NCBI GenBank assembly: GCA_001768325.1
Contig: MENQ01000026.1
Span: 1 to 43,411 of the forward strand
DNA from: Bacteroidetes bacterium GWC2_46_850
GTDB taxonomy: Bacteria; Bacteroidota; Bacteroidia; Bacteroidales; Dysgonomonadaceae
DNA: 43,411 nt
Direction: 5' to 3'
The translations under genes and the position numbers were made by a program. Every line of letters starts with the position of its first letter. The first letter of the stretch is position 1. Positions 15,410 to 24,132 of the stretch are shown here, piece after piece. Below the pieces are notes generated by a model that was not told the DNA's origin, ran no database searches, and saw only the letters and a program-made list of their open reading frames with translations.

Positions 15410-16717
15410 CTACATATCTTTTAGCGATAACCCCCTATATTCAATTTGGAACCCAGGAAACTTGTCCGTTATTTTTAAAGATTTCTGTTTCAGTCGCTCA
15501 AGGCTGATTCTATTCGGATTTCTTTTTACTTCGTAAAATTCCAACCGTTTATCCCGTTCATTGACAGCAATAATATCAATTTCATTCTCCCCTTTACTAT
15601 CCCAGTATCCCTGGATATTGGAATATTGTTTCGATTCTGTCAACTGTTGTCTAAAATATTTTTCCAAAACCATTCCCGAATACGTCTCATAGTCGCGCTC
15701 TACAATATCTCTGACATAATCAAAATTTGAAATTTCAATTGCGCTACGGTATTTATAAGTAAACCGAAACCAAAAGTTAAGAAAATTATCCTCGATTTTA
15801 TATCGGTTGTTCCGACTTCCTTCCTTTGCCATAAAGGGTCGAATACGTTTAATGAGGTTGAAATCCTTTTCCAGTCTATCCAGGAATCCACCGACCGAAA
15901 TATTTAAGATGCCTTCCATCGAGCTCCGATCGTTTTTGGATGAAGCAATCAGGGAAAGAATTGAAAAATAGTTGCCATAGTCCTTCCCAAACTCCTCGAT
16001 TAACACATCACGTCCTTCGCTCAGGAAAAAAGAGTTTTCCTTGAAAAGCGTATCCAATATAGCTTTTCTCGTGAATGCTTCGTTGACAACAAGCAGTTCA
16101 ATATACTTTGCTACACCTCCCGTTACCATATAAAAAGTAAGTAAATCCTCGTTGCTGTACCCGGGATGATAGTCGGCGAGTATCTCCTTGATGGTTGGCA
16201 GGATGAATGGCTTAAGCATGATTTTTGATGTAGCTCTCCCGAACAACGGTTCTTTTGAGTTTTCAAAAATACGTTTCATCAACGAGTAGATGGAACCGCA
16301 CAGAATCAAGTTCAGCTTACTCTTCTCCTTGTGTGAATCCCAACTGTTTTGCATATCGCTGAAAACTGATTTATTGATGTTGTCAAACTCTTGAAACTCA
16401 TCAATCACGAGCGTGAAGTTGATTTTTTCTGATAATTGCATGATCGATTGGAACAGGTCGGCAAATTGTTGAAAATTACCCAATGAGAAACCAAGTTTTT
16501 CCTGAATCTCCCGGGTAAATTCGGTACACAACAAAGTCTCATTCTTTCGCGCGACGAAAAAATAGAGCATTGGCGTTTGACTGAATGCAATTTTTAAAAG
16601 CGTTGTTTTTCCTACACGTCGACGCCCCACGACCGTGGTCATCTGTGCCGTCGTCGTCGAAAGAGACTCAATCTTCCGCAACAATTCCAATTCCGTTTCC
16701 CTATCGTAAAACTTCAT
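15410..16717 (-). CDS. AAA ATPase with C-terminal DUF234 (nuclease-like) domain
   Basis: 435 aa. Walker A VVGRRRVGKTTLL (residues ~29-41), Walker B LVIDEFQEF, and a central winged-helix part. The C-terminal part reads DIIAVNERDKRLEFYEVK, the ID...EVK pattern of PD-(D/E)XK-like DUF234 domains. Families like this are widespread and patchily distributed; the cellular role is unknown. The gene is isolated. An imperfect inverted repeat lies just upstream of the start. Confidence 0.85.
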   Translation of the reverse strand: MKFYDRETELELLRKIESLSTTTAQMTTVVGRRRVGKTTLLKIAFSQTPMLYFFVARKNETLLCTEFTREIQEKLGFSLGNFQQFADLFQSIMQLSEKINFTLVIDEFQEFDNINKSVFSDMQNSWDSHKEKSKLNLILCGSIYSLMKRIFENSKEPLFGRATSKIMLKPFILPTIKEILADYHPGYSNEDLLTFYMVTGGVAKYIELLVVNEAFTRKAILDTLFKENSFFLSEGRDVLIEEFGKDYGNYFSILSLIASSKNDRSSMEGILNISVGGFLDRLEKDFNLIKRIRPFMAKEGSRNNRYKIEDNFLNFWFRFTYKYRSAIEISNFDYVRDIVERDYETYSGMVLEKYFRQQLTESKQYSNIQGYWDSKGENEIDIIAVNERDKRLEFYEVKRNPNRISLERLKQKSLKITDKFPGFQIEYRGLSLKDM

Positions 16718-16731
16718 TTATCGATTACTTA

Positions 16732-16763
16732 GCGCAACACCCGTTACTGCAATGCGGGTTGCG
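16732..16763. promoter_or_regulatory. Imperfect inverted repeat upstream of the DUF234 ATPase gene
   Basis: GCGCAACACCCG and CGGGTTGCG are nearly complementary, with one bulged A and an 11-nt spacer. The repeat starts 15 bp upstream of the ATPase ATG, a position fitting an operator or a 5'-leader hairpin. Confidence 0.35.
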
Positions 16764-16849
16764 TTAACAAAGGTAGGTGTAAAATTTAAATAAACAATGA
16801 GATAAAATATTTTTTTTTGCGAGCGTGCCCACTGCGAATGAGGACAATA

Positions 16850-18427
16850 TCAATGATAACGTAGCGCCAGGACCGTGATGTCGTCCGATTGCTCAAAACT
16901 CTCTACATAAGTATCCAGGCCCTCAATCACCGATTGAATCATCGTAGAGACCGAAGCATGTGTGTCCTGGTTAAAAATCTGCAGCAACCGCTCCTCACCG
17001 AACAGCTGTTGCCTACTGTTCATTGCTTCGGTTACCCCGTCGGTATACATCAGTAGGGTATCTCCTGGCGACAGGGTGATCTCTTCGTTTTTGAATTGGA
17101 TATCCTCAAAGGCTGCCAACACAATACCGGGATGCAGCTTCTGGTATTCCCGTATATTTTTACCAAGAAAGATAAATGGATTGTGTCCGGCATTGGCAAA
17201 TTCCACATGTCCGGTATTGACATTCAGTTTCGCGAAGAAGAGAGTGACGAACATGCTCTGTTCGTTCCCTTTGCAAAGCTCGTTGTTCACCCTGTAGAGT
17301 ACATCGGCAGGAGTGATTCCGGTGAGGGCGATCGATTTAATGAGGGTATTGGTCATCGACATGAAGAGGGCGGCCGGTATCCCTTTGTCGGAGACATCAC
17401 CGATGGTAAAGCCCAGATGCTCGTCATCGATCATAAAATAATTATAGAGGTCGCCACCCACCTCCCTTGCCGGCTTCATAAAGCCACAGATAGCAAACTC
17501 ATCGTGATCGCAGAACCCGTCAACCTCCTTAGGGAGCATTCCCATCTGTATGGCATTTGCGATGCGAAGCTGGCTTTCCAGGCTCTCCTTGGCAGCCGTG
17601 GTCTTCTTCAGGTCGTTCACATAGTGTTTGATTGAGTTTTGCAGGTAGAGAAACGAACCGGATAGAATGCCGATTTCATCTTTGTATTTTAGGGAGAAGT
17701 CCTTCAGATAATTTTGATCATATTCGTTTAACTTGTAGTCGTTATCGACCATCTCTTTTGAAAATTTCACGAGCTTCCTGATGGGCGCCGACATCTTGTT
17801 GGTCAGAATAAAGGCGATGATAAACGATACGATCAGGATGAATAAACCAAACAGAATAAATCCGATGGCAATACCGGCAAGCTCACTCTCCACCACCTCA
17901 TAATCATAGTCGGCCCCCACCACGTAACGTGTTCCGTTGTCGGTGGTGAAAGGCACGAAAACCGATCTTACGGAACCGTAGGCATCTTTGTAACTGCTGT
18001 AAATGACCCGATTCTCGGCCAAAGGCGCAAAATAAACCTTTCTCATGGTTTCCTTATCGCCGATGTAGTCAGTGAAGAATGTATCGGTACTCAGGCTCCC
18101 CGAAGTCCAGCGCAACTCGTTGTTGTAAATAATGTAGGAGTAGACCTCCTTTACATCCACCTTATTGGCAAATTCATGCAGGGCGCTTCTTTTGAGTTCA
18201 AATTCTTCAGGGGTGATGGAGAACTCATTTTCTATCCGGTCGTGATATGCATCTCCCACCAGGTTATGCGCTCCATAAGCCACAGAAAACAACATGTCGT
18301 CGATTACACCTTGGGTAGATTTTTCGGTAAAAAAAACAGTCACCGCTGTGGTGAAGATGACACAACCGGCTATTGATGAAAAGAGCAACAGCAGTATTTT
18401 TTTCCTGAAAGGCAGATTTCTAAACAT
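16850..18427 (-). CDS. Membrane-bound SpoIIE-family PP2C serine phosphatase with HAMP domain
   Basis: 525 aa. TM1 is at residues ~9-32. An extracytoplasmic sensor domain of ~150 residues follows, then TM2 (~184-208), a HAMP-like segment, a short coiled coil, and a C-terminal SpoIIE/PP2C domain. Metal-site motifs are EVGGDLYNY, GDVSDKGIPAAL, YTDGVTEA and the terminal DDITVLAL. It should dephosphorylate STAS-domain proteins in response to an external signal. It is the last gene of a 12-gene operon, downstream of the RsbW-like kinase. Confidence 0.9.
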   Translation of the reverse strand: MFRNLPFRKKILLLLFSSIAGCVIFTTAVTVFFTEKSTQGVIDDMLFSVAYGAHNLVGDAYHDRIENEFSITPEEFELKRSALHEFANKVDVKEVYSYIIYNNELRWTSGSLSTDTFFTDYIGDKETMRKVYFAPLAENRVIYSSYKDAYGSVRSVFVPFTTDNGTRYVVGADYDYEVVESELAGIAIGFILFGLFILIVSFIIAFILTNKMSAPIRKLVKFSKEMVDNDYKLNEYDQNYLKDFSLKYKDEIGILSGSFLYLQNSIKHYVNDLKKTTAAKESLESQLRIANAIQMGMLPKEVDGFCDHDEFAICGFMKPAREVGGDLYNYFMIDDEHLGFTIGDVSDKGIPAALFMSMTNTLIKSIALTGITPADVLYRVNNELCKGNEQSMFVTLFFAKLNVNTGHVEFANAGHNPFIFLGKNIREYQKLHPGIVLAAFEDIQFKNEEITLSPGDTLLMYTDGVTEAMNSRQQLFGEERLLQIFNQDTHASVSTMIQSVIEGLDTYVESFEQSDDITVLALRYH

Positions 18428-18449
18428 GGTTCAATGTAAAGTGTCGATA

Positions 18450-18884
18450 CTAATCGATGGCAACCACAAATATATTGCGGTTTTTCCCTTCCCTGTATTC
18501 ATAGTCAAAGAGATCCACACTTTGCCGGGCCAGGAAAATACCGAGCCCCCCAATGGGTCTGTCCTCTACCGGTTTCATCAGATCTTCCGGTGTAGGCATA
18601 CCCTTCTCTATCGGGTTAAAAGGCATGGCATGGTCTTCGAGAACTACCTTCAATTGCTTGTCCTGATATCCGATGGAGACTTGAATGGTACCATCATCTA
18701 TACCGGCCAGCGGATAACCGTAATTCATGATGTTGGTCGCAATTTCGTCTACCGCCAGGGAGAGCTTGAATATCTTCTTTCTCTCGATGTTGTTGGCTGT
18801 GGCAAAGGCTGCAATAAAATCGCGTATCGGCTCAAGTGAATCGGGCACAGCATCAAAAATCTGAAATTTGGATTCTGCCTTCAT
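18450..18884 (-). CDS. RsbW/SpoIIAB-like anti-sigma-type serine kinase
   Basis: About 145 aa with a GHKL ATPase fold: N box AVDEIATNIMNYGY, G1 DHAMPFNP, G2 PIGGLGIFLARQ. The ATG at 18884 is chosen over a TTG at 18908 because it leaves a 1-nt gap to the upstream STAS gene. In partner-switching systems such kinases phosphorylate STAS antagonists and sequester a target. No sigma-B/F-type sigma factor is encoded in the window, so the target is unknown. Confidence 0.9.
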   Translation of the reverse strand: MKAESKFQIFDAVPDSLEPIRDFIAAFATANNIERKKIFKLSLAVDEIATNIMNYGYPLAGIDDGTIQVSIGYQDKQLKVVLEDHAMPFNPIEKGMPTPEDLMKPVEDRPIGGLGIFLARQSVDLFDYEYREGKNRNIFVVAID

Positions 18885-18885
18885 G

Positions 18886-19206
18886 CTATTCCGGATATTG
18901 GTCCACAATATTTACACTGAATATCAACCCTGTCATCCTCAGCGTCTCGAGCAATTGTTCTTGGGGCCTGACCAGGATCAGAGAGGCGGTTGTACCCAAT
19001 TTTTGTTTTGCAAAAATAAGCATCCTTAATCCAGCGGATGACATAAAACTGAGTTCCTCCACATAGAGTACCAGTGCCTGCGGGTTTTGCGTAACTACCT
19101 GTTTCACCTCTTCGCCAAATTGTGGCGCGGTAGATGAATCCAAAGATCCGCCAATCGTTAATGCTGTATACTTTTCAAAAATCTCTTTTTTTACTGAAAA
19201 ACCCAT
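18886..19206 (-). CDS. STAS-domain anti-sigma factor antagonist-like protein (1)
   Basis: 106 aa, single STAS domain. The phospho-site region ELSFMSSAGLRMLIFAKQ keeps the Ser equivalent to Ser58 of B. subtilis SpoIIAA. It lies between glgX and the kinase gene, 1 nt from the latter, so is the likely direct substrate of that kinase and of the SpoIIE phosphatase. Confidence 0.88.
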   Translation of the reverse strand: MGFSVKKEIFEKYTALTIGGSLDSSTAPQFGEEVKQVVTQNPQALVLYVEELSFMSSAGLRMLIFAKQKLGTTASLILVRPQEQLLETLRMTGLIFSVNIVDQYPE

Positions 19207-19230
19207 ATCTGTTCCTCCAAATTAAATAAT

Positions 19231-21354
19231 TTATTTCCCTATTAAAACAATCACCGAACGTCCACCCACAATAAAACCTGACTGATTTTCCAGTGCTGGT
19301 TCGCTATTCAGCGGATAGAATGTCTCGGGGGGCATCATGGATGTGTTGACGGAAAGATGCCATTTCCTGTTTTCCGATAACTGGGGCAGTTCAAAATCGA
19401 GTGCATCCCAGTGCATATTGGCCGCCACATAGATGGTATCATCCTTTACGAAGCCGTTTTTGGCATGATGCCCGTCGAGCATGAAAGCGAAGACTGTAGT
19501 TGATTCAGACCAGTCGGCATGCCATGCTTTGGTGCCATGAAATGTGATATCGGCATAACCGCTCTCCTTATAATCTCTGTTGCTGTAATGCTCTTTATTC
19601 CTTAATATCGGATGCTGTCTCCGAAAGTTAATGATGTGCCGGGCAAAAGACAACAGATCGAAATTCTTCTGTACAAGACTCCAGTCCAGCCAGTTTAACG
19701 AACTGTCGTGGCAATAGGTGTTGTTATTCCCATATTGCGTCCTGCCCATCTCATCACCCATCAGGATCATCGGCACCCCCTGGCTGAGCATCAGGATGGT
19801 CAGTGCATTTTTAATCTGACGATGCCTCAGAAGGTTTACGGCGAGGTCGTCCGTCTCACCCTCCCACCCGCAATTCCAGCTGAAGTTGTCATTGCATCCA
19901 TCCTGGTTATTTTCACCGTTTGCTTCGTTGTGTTTCTCGTTGTAGGCAAACAGGTCATACAGCGTGAAGCCGTCGTGGCAGGTGATGAAGTTAATCCCGG
20001 CCGTAGTACCCCGGTGCAGGTACATCTCGGGCGATCCCTGCATGCACTGCGACAGCTGACCCACCGTATTGTGTTCGCCCTTAAGGAATTTCCTGACAGT
20101 ATCCCTGTATTTCCCATTCCATTCCGCCCAGCGACCATAGGCAGGAAAGACTCCTACCTGGTAGAGTCCGCCGGCATCCCACGCCTCGGCAATCAGTTTG
20201 CATTTGGCCAGGATGGGATCGTGAGCCAGTGATTCCAGCAACGGGGGATTGTTCAGGGGACTGCCATCCTGCGCACGTCCGAGTATGGAAGCCAGATCAA
20301 AACGGAATCCGTCTATATGATATTCTGATGTCCAGTAACGGAGGCAGTCGAGTACCATATTGCGAACCACGGGGTGGTTGCAGTTGAGGGTATTACCCGT
20401 ACCGGAGAAATTAAAATAATAGCCATCGGGGGTGAGCATGTAGTATGTTTTGTTGTCGATACCCCTGAAGGAGATGGTCGGCCCGCGGTGATCACCCTCT
20501 GCCGTATGGTTAAACACCACATCCAAAATAACTTCAATGCCGTTCCTGTGCAACTCTTTAATCAGAGTCTTCAGCTCATCCACTGCCATCCCGTACTTGC
20601 CTGTTGCGGCGTAGCCTGCCTTGGGAGCAAAGAAATTGAGTGTGCTGTATCCCCAATAGTTCACCAGCAAATCACCTGTATCTGGATTTTCATGGCTGTG
20701 TTCGAATTCATCAAACTCATAAATCGGCATCAGCTCCACGCAGTTGATACCCAACTCAAGCAGATAAGGTATCTTCTCCCTGATGGCCGCAAAGGTACCC
20801 CGGTGTCTGACGCCCGATGAGGGGTGGGACGTAAAGCCTCTCACATGGATCTCGTAAATAATCAGATCCTCCATGGGTGTTTCCAGCGGGTTGTCCTCCT
20901 CCCAGTCGAAATCATCAAACACCAGCCGCGACCGGAACGGATAATTCCTGTTCAAGCCCGAGATATCACGCCAGGTATCCCTGCCTCCTATTGCCTTGGC
21001 ATAGGGATCCGATAAAACAATATCTCTGTTGAACCGATGCCCGTTTTGCGGATCGTGGGGACCTTCCATCCTGTAACCATATTCTATATTCTCATAATCG
21101 AGGCCAAAGACAATGATGGCATATACATTTCCCACCCTGAATTCATCGGGAAGCGGTATCTCGGCATAGGGATCCTCCTCGTTTTTATTGAACAGGACCA
21201 AGGTACAGGAGGTGGCCGCACTCGAGAAAACGGAAAAGTTCACGCCGTTGGGCACCAGGGTCGCTCCGAAAGGGAGCACACGCCCCCTCCTGTATTTGAT
21301 ACCCTGGTATTCGTTTGTGGGGTAGAAATCGATCCTGTTATCGAGTGTAGTCAT
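19231..21354 (-). CDS. glgX: Glycogen debranching enzyme GlgX-like (GH13)
   Basis: 707 aa, the usual GlgX/isoamylase length. An N-terminal carbohydrate-binding beta domain (PFGATLVPNGVNFSVFSS) precedes the GH13 barrel: DVVFNHTAEGD, DGFRFDLAS (nucleophile Asp), IAEAWDAGG (acid/base Glu) and FITCHDGF. It hydrolyses alpha-1,6 branches of glycogen or limit dextrin. Unexpectedly, it sits between two STAS genes, with 2-3 nt separating the upstream STAS stop from its ATG. Cytosolic; no signal peptide. Confidence 0.92.
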   Translation of the reverse strand: MTTLDNRIDFYPTNEYQGIKYRRGRVLPFGATLVPNGVNFSVFSSAATSCTLVLFNKNEEDPYAEIPLPDEFRVGNVYAIIVFGLDYENIEYGYRMEGPHDPQNGHRFNRDIVLSDPYAKAIGGRDTWRDISGLNRNYPFRSRLVFDDFDWEEDNPLETPMEDLIIYEIHVRGFTSHPSSGVRHRGTFAAIREKIPYLLELGINCVELMPIYEFDEFEHSHENPDTGDLLVNYWGYSTLNFFAPKAGYAATGKYGMAVDELKTLIKELHRNGIEVILDVVFNHTAEGDHRGPTISFRGIDNKTYYMLTPDGYYFNFSGTGNTLNCNHPVVRNMVLDCLRYWTSEYHIDGFRFDLASILGRAQDGSPLNNPPLLESLAHDPILAKCKLIAEAWDAGGLYQVGVFPAYGRWAEWNGKYRDTVRKFLKGEHNTVGQLSQCMQGSPEMYLHRGTTAGINFITCHDGFTLYDLFAYNEKHNEANGENNQDGCNDNFSWNCGWEGETDDLAVNLLRHRQIKNALTILMLSQGVPMILMGDEMGRTQYGNNNTYCHDSSLNWLDWSLVQKNFDLLSFARHIINFRRQHPILRNKEHYSNRDYKESGYADITFHGTKAWHADWSESTTVFAFMLDGHHAKNGFVKDDTIYVAANMHWDALDFELPQLSENRKWHLSVNTSMMPPETFYPLNSEPALENQSGFIVGGRSVIVLIGK

Positions 21355-21356
21355 GT

Positions 21357-21689
21357 TTATATGAATTGTTTTTCTGCTTCATCAATGCTGCCATAAAGTT
21401 CGAAGAAATTAATGAATCCGGTCATCGACATGATGTCGCAAATCTCGTCTGAGACGTTTACCAGCAACACTTTGCCACCATTGGTACTGAGTTGTCTGTA
21501 AAGCATCAGCAAGACCCGCAACCCGGCACTGGAAAGGAAATCGACGGCGGTTAGATCCATAATTACCCGGTTAAAAGATCCCAGTTTTTCAAGGATGTGC
21601 GACTGCAATTCCCCGGCTGTGTTGCTATCTATACTTCCCTGAATTGTGATATAGACAATGTTGTTTTTTGTTTGAATTGTTACTTTCAT
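21357..21689 (-). CDS. STAS-domain anti-sigma factor antagonist-like protein (2)
   Basis: 110 aa, single STAS domain (ITIQGSIDSNTAGELQ, then VDFLSSAGLRVLLMLYRQL). The predicted phospho-Ser is retained. It differs clearly from STAS protein 1 and lies upstream of glgX in the same operon. Two STAS proteins with a single kinase suggests either two inputs or division between kinase substrate and downstream effector. Confidence 0.88.
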   Translation of the reverse strand: MKVTIQTKNNIVYITIQGSIDSNTAGELQSHILEKLGSFNRVIMDLTAVDFLSSAGLRVLLMLYRQLSTNGGKVLLVNVSDEICDIMSMTGFINFFELYGSIDEAEKQFI

Positions 21690-21703
21690 TTATTCTATTT
21701 TGA

Positions 21704-23542
21704 CTAATCGAGCCAGCTCTTTGGCGCTATTTTCACTTTCACTCTCAACTGTTTATCGGTTTGTGGCAATATCACCGTGAGCTCATCTGCATTAAAGTTG
21801 TGGTAAGGTTCTCCGTCGATGCTGCAGCTCTCTATAAAGACGCTGTTTGCCGGCAGGATGTCGGGGGAAACACGGAGAATATTGTCTTTGAAACTGTTCG
21901 GTAGCGGCTTGAAATGCAGTATCAGGGGCTGTTTGGTGATGAGCAGGTTGATGTAGGTTGCCGACAGGAAACAGAGCTCCATGCTGTGATAGCCGCTCAT
22001 GGAATGGCTCCCTTTGAACCGTTCATTGCCAAGCAGGTAAGGCAAACCGTTGGCCAGCGTGTTAAAATAGACACCGCCATCATCACTGTCGAGGAAAAAA
22101 GCATTGTAAAATGCAGCTGCTTCCCGTCCGTTTTTGTTGTACTCATCGTCTTTCAATATTCCAAACATGATGAGGTATGCCAGGATAGCCTGTTCCTGCT
22201 GCCACCATGCTTTCCGGTCGTGCCAGACAAACTCATGATGTGCTCCGTTGGGTTTGGTTACTCGCTCCACCACATCATACCAGCCACCTCTTTGTCTGTC
22301 GCAGCCAACTTCGGGCATCAGCTCCGCAATCTTTCTGGCAAAATCGAGGTACTCCTTTTTGGGTTTCAGGGATTGCATCCGCATGAGGTTCCAGGCGATC
22401 TTCAGGTTGTGTCCCACCACGGCCCTGTTTTGTTGCCAGCCCCATGTCTGATCCAGGCTCCAGTCCTCGTGAAATTTCTCCTGCACGAAAGGGCTGTTTT
22501 CATAATCTGGAAAGAAACGGGTGATGGTGTCAAAGGTATATTCGAGGAAGTCGGCATATTTATCTTCGCCGGTGGCCAGATAGAGGTTAATCAGGTAAGC
22601 AGGAGCATGATCTCCCACCGAGTTCCAGTTCTTGCGGGCACAGTTGTGAGCAAGGCTCTCCGTTCTCGGATCCAACATAATGGGATCGATGTGGGAGAAG
22701 TAACCCATATTTTCCTCGTCTTTGAAAAAGCGCTCGAACAGATCCAGTGTTTTGTCGATGTCCCATTTGATTTTGGGATCACCCGTGATCCGCATGGTCT
22801 GCGTGGGTCCCGCCAGGGCATAGATCTGCTCATACATGGGAATGGAGTCGTAATCATCGCCAAACTCCGAAGTCAGTAGCTTGGTCTCTTTTTCCCCTTC
22901 CACCTTGATTCCGTGATACCAATAAACGATATCTTCATCGGCATCATAAAAACGCATGTGATCGCGCAGGTAATCACTCCCTTTCTCGGCAGCCTCGAGG
23001 TATTCATCTTTACCAGTGAGGAGATAGGCCGATGCAAATCCGTAGATTAACCGCGAAATAGTATCTGTTTCCTGCAGATAATCCCCTTTTTTTGATCCCC
23101 CCAGGTGCAACATGGTACGATAGTTTTCATAATCGATGGGTTTATCAGGAAAATCGAACTGCCATTTCATGTAGCTGGATGCGATGGAATCAATCTGGTT
23201 GATCCACCAGTCGGGTTCCTCATGCCGGTATTTACCGGGACCCTTTCCCGGAAAGACAATCCATTGTACCTGAAAAAAGGGCTGGCTGCTATTCTCCCGG
23301 GGATAAAATGTGCCGTATGCAAAGACCATCTGCCGTGGCAGAGCCAGTAGGTTCAGCATATCGGCCGTGGCATCCTTGTATGCCTCATTCAGGTTGCGTG
23401 CATACCGCGCATAGCAATTATCCGAGATATATGCTTTGAAAATGCGGTTATCTGAAGTTTTCAGAGAAAAGGTGCGTTCGTTCAGATTGAAGTCTGTCAC
23501 GTAACCAGCGATTGTGTCGGAAAAGGTAAAGTTGATATCCAT
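21704..23542 (-). CDS. AGE-family (N-acylglucosamine 2-epimerase-like) protein, extended
   Basis: 612 aa, longer than the ~400 residues of usual AGE epimerases. The central (alpha/alpha)6-like region has HNCARKNWNSVGDHAPAY, WGWQQNRAVVGHNLKIAW and a KAWWQQEQAILAYL motif typical of AGE/cellobiose 2-epimerases. There are an N-terminal beta-rich extension (~110 residues) and a C-terminal ~70-residue tail. Likely a cytosolic sugar epimerase/isomerase; the sugar cannot be told. 14 nt upstream of STAS gene 2. Confidence 0.8.
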   Translation of the reverse strand: MDINFTFSDTIAGYVTDFNLNERTFSLKTSDNRIFKAYISDNCYARYARNLNEAYKDATADMLNLLALPRQMVFAYGTFYPRENSSQPFFQVQWIVFPGKGPGKYRHEEPDWWINQIDSIASSYMKWQFDFPDKPIDYENYRTMLHLGGSKKGDYLQETDTISRLIYGFASAYLLTGKDEYLEAAEKGSDYLRDHMRFYDADEDIVYWYHGIKVEGEKETKLLTSEFGDDYDSIPMYEQIYALAGPTQTMRITGDPKIKWDIDKTLDLFERFFKDEENMGYFSHIDPIMLDPRTESLAHNCARKNWNSVGDHAPAYLINLYLATGEDKYADFLEYTFDTITRFFPDYENSPFVQEKFHEDWSLDQTWGWQQNRAVVGHNLKIAWNLMRMQSLKPKKEYLDFARKIAELMPEVGCDRQRGGWYDVVERVTKPNGAHHEFVWHDRKAWWQQEQAILAYLIMFGILKDDEYNKNGREAAAFYNAFFLDSDDGGVYFNTLANGLPYLLGNERFKGSHSMSGYHSMELCFLSATYINLLITKQPLILHFKPLPNSFKDNILRVSPDILPANSVFIESCSIDGEPYHNFNADELTVILPQTDKQLRVKVKIAPKSWLD

Positions 23543-23551
23543 ATAGAATTG

Positions 23552-24112
23552 CTATTTTTTTCTTGTGTCCGGGAATAATCTGTTCGCATACATATAAATG
23601 AAGGGTACAAAAACGCCCCAGGCTGCTGCAATGATAACCAGACTATAAACTCCATGTGTGAGTTCCACAAGTCCGAAGCGTTCTGCCGATCTGAATATCA
23701 ATACCGCAAAGACGATTCCCAGCAGAGCGTTGACGAAATGCTTTCCTCGTGTAAAGACGAGGTAGGAGATGATCCTGACACTGAAATTGACCCAGAGGGC
23801 CAGTATCCAGATTGGCAGGAGAAACTGAAGATCGAGCAGCCGCGAAGAGGGATTCACGGAATATACCGAGGCGACAATCAGCAAGGTCTCCATTACGGCA
23901 GCAGCAAGCGTAACAAGAACTACCAGTTTTATTTTCTTCGTGATGAGTTTCTTATCCTGAAGCAGGTCTATCAGTATAATCAGCAGCACCACAGCCATTC
24001 CAAGCCATGGCATCTGCTGCAGGGCACCAAAATAACAGGCAACCACACCGATCATGAAAGTGAGGGTTCCTGTAATTTGATTCACCCAAAATGCAAGATT
24101 TGCGTTGTTCAT
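23552..24112 (-). CDS. Integral membrane protein of unknown function
   Basis: 186 aa with about six hydrophobic helices (e.g. MIGVVACYFGALQ, LGMAVVLLIILIDLL, LGIVFAVLIFRS, LVIIAAAWGVFVPFIYMY). No family motif recognised. It lies 9 nt upstream of the AGE gene and 20 nt after the ThDP enzyme gene in the operon, so a membrane role linked to the pathway is possible. Confidence 0.75.
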   Translation of the reverse strand: MNNANLAFWVNQITGTLTFMIGVVACYFGALQQMPWLGMAVVLLIILIDLLQDKKLITKKIKLVVLVTLAAAVMETLLIVASVYSVNPSSRLLDLQFLLPIWILALWVNFSVRIISYLVFTRGKHFVNALLGIVFAVLIFRSAERFGLVELTHGVYSLVIIAAAWGVFVPFIYMYANRLFPDTRKK

Positions 24113-24132
24113 TGTTCACCGTTTATTATTTT

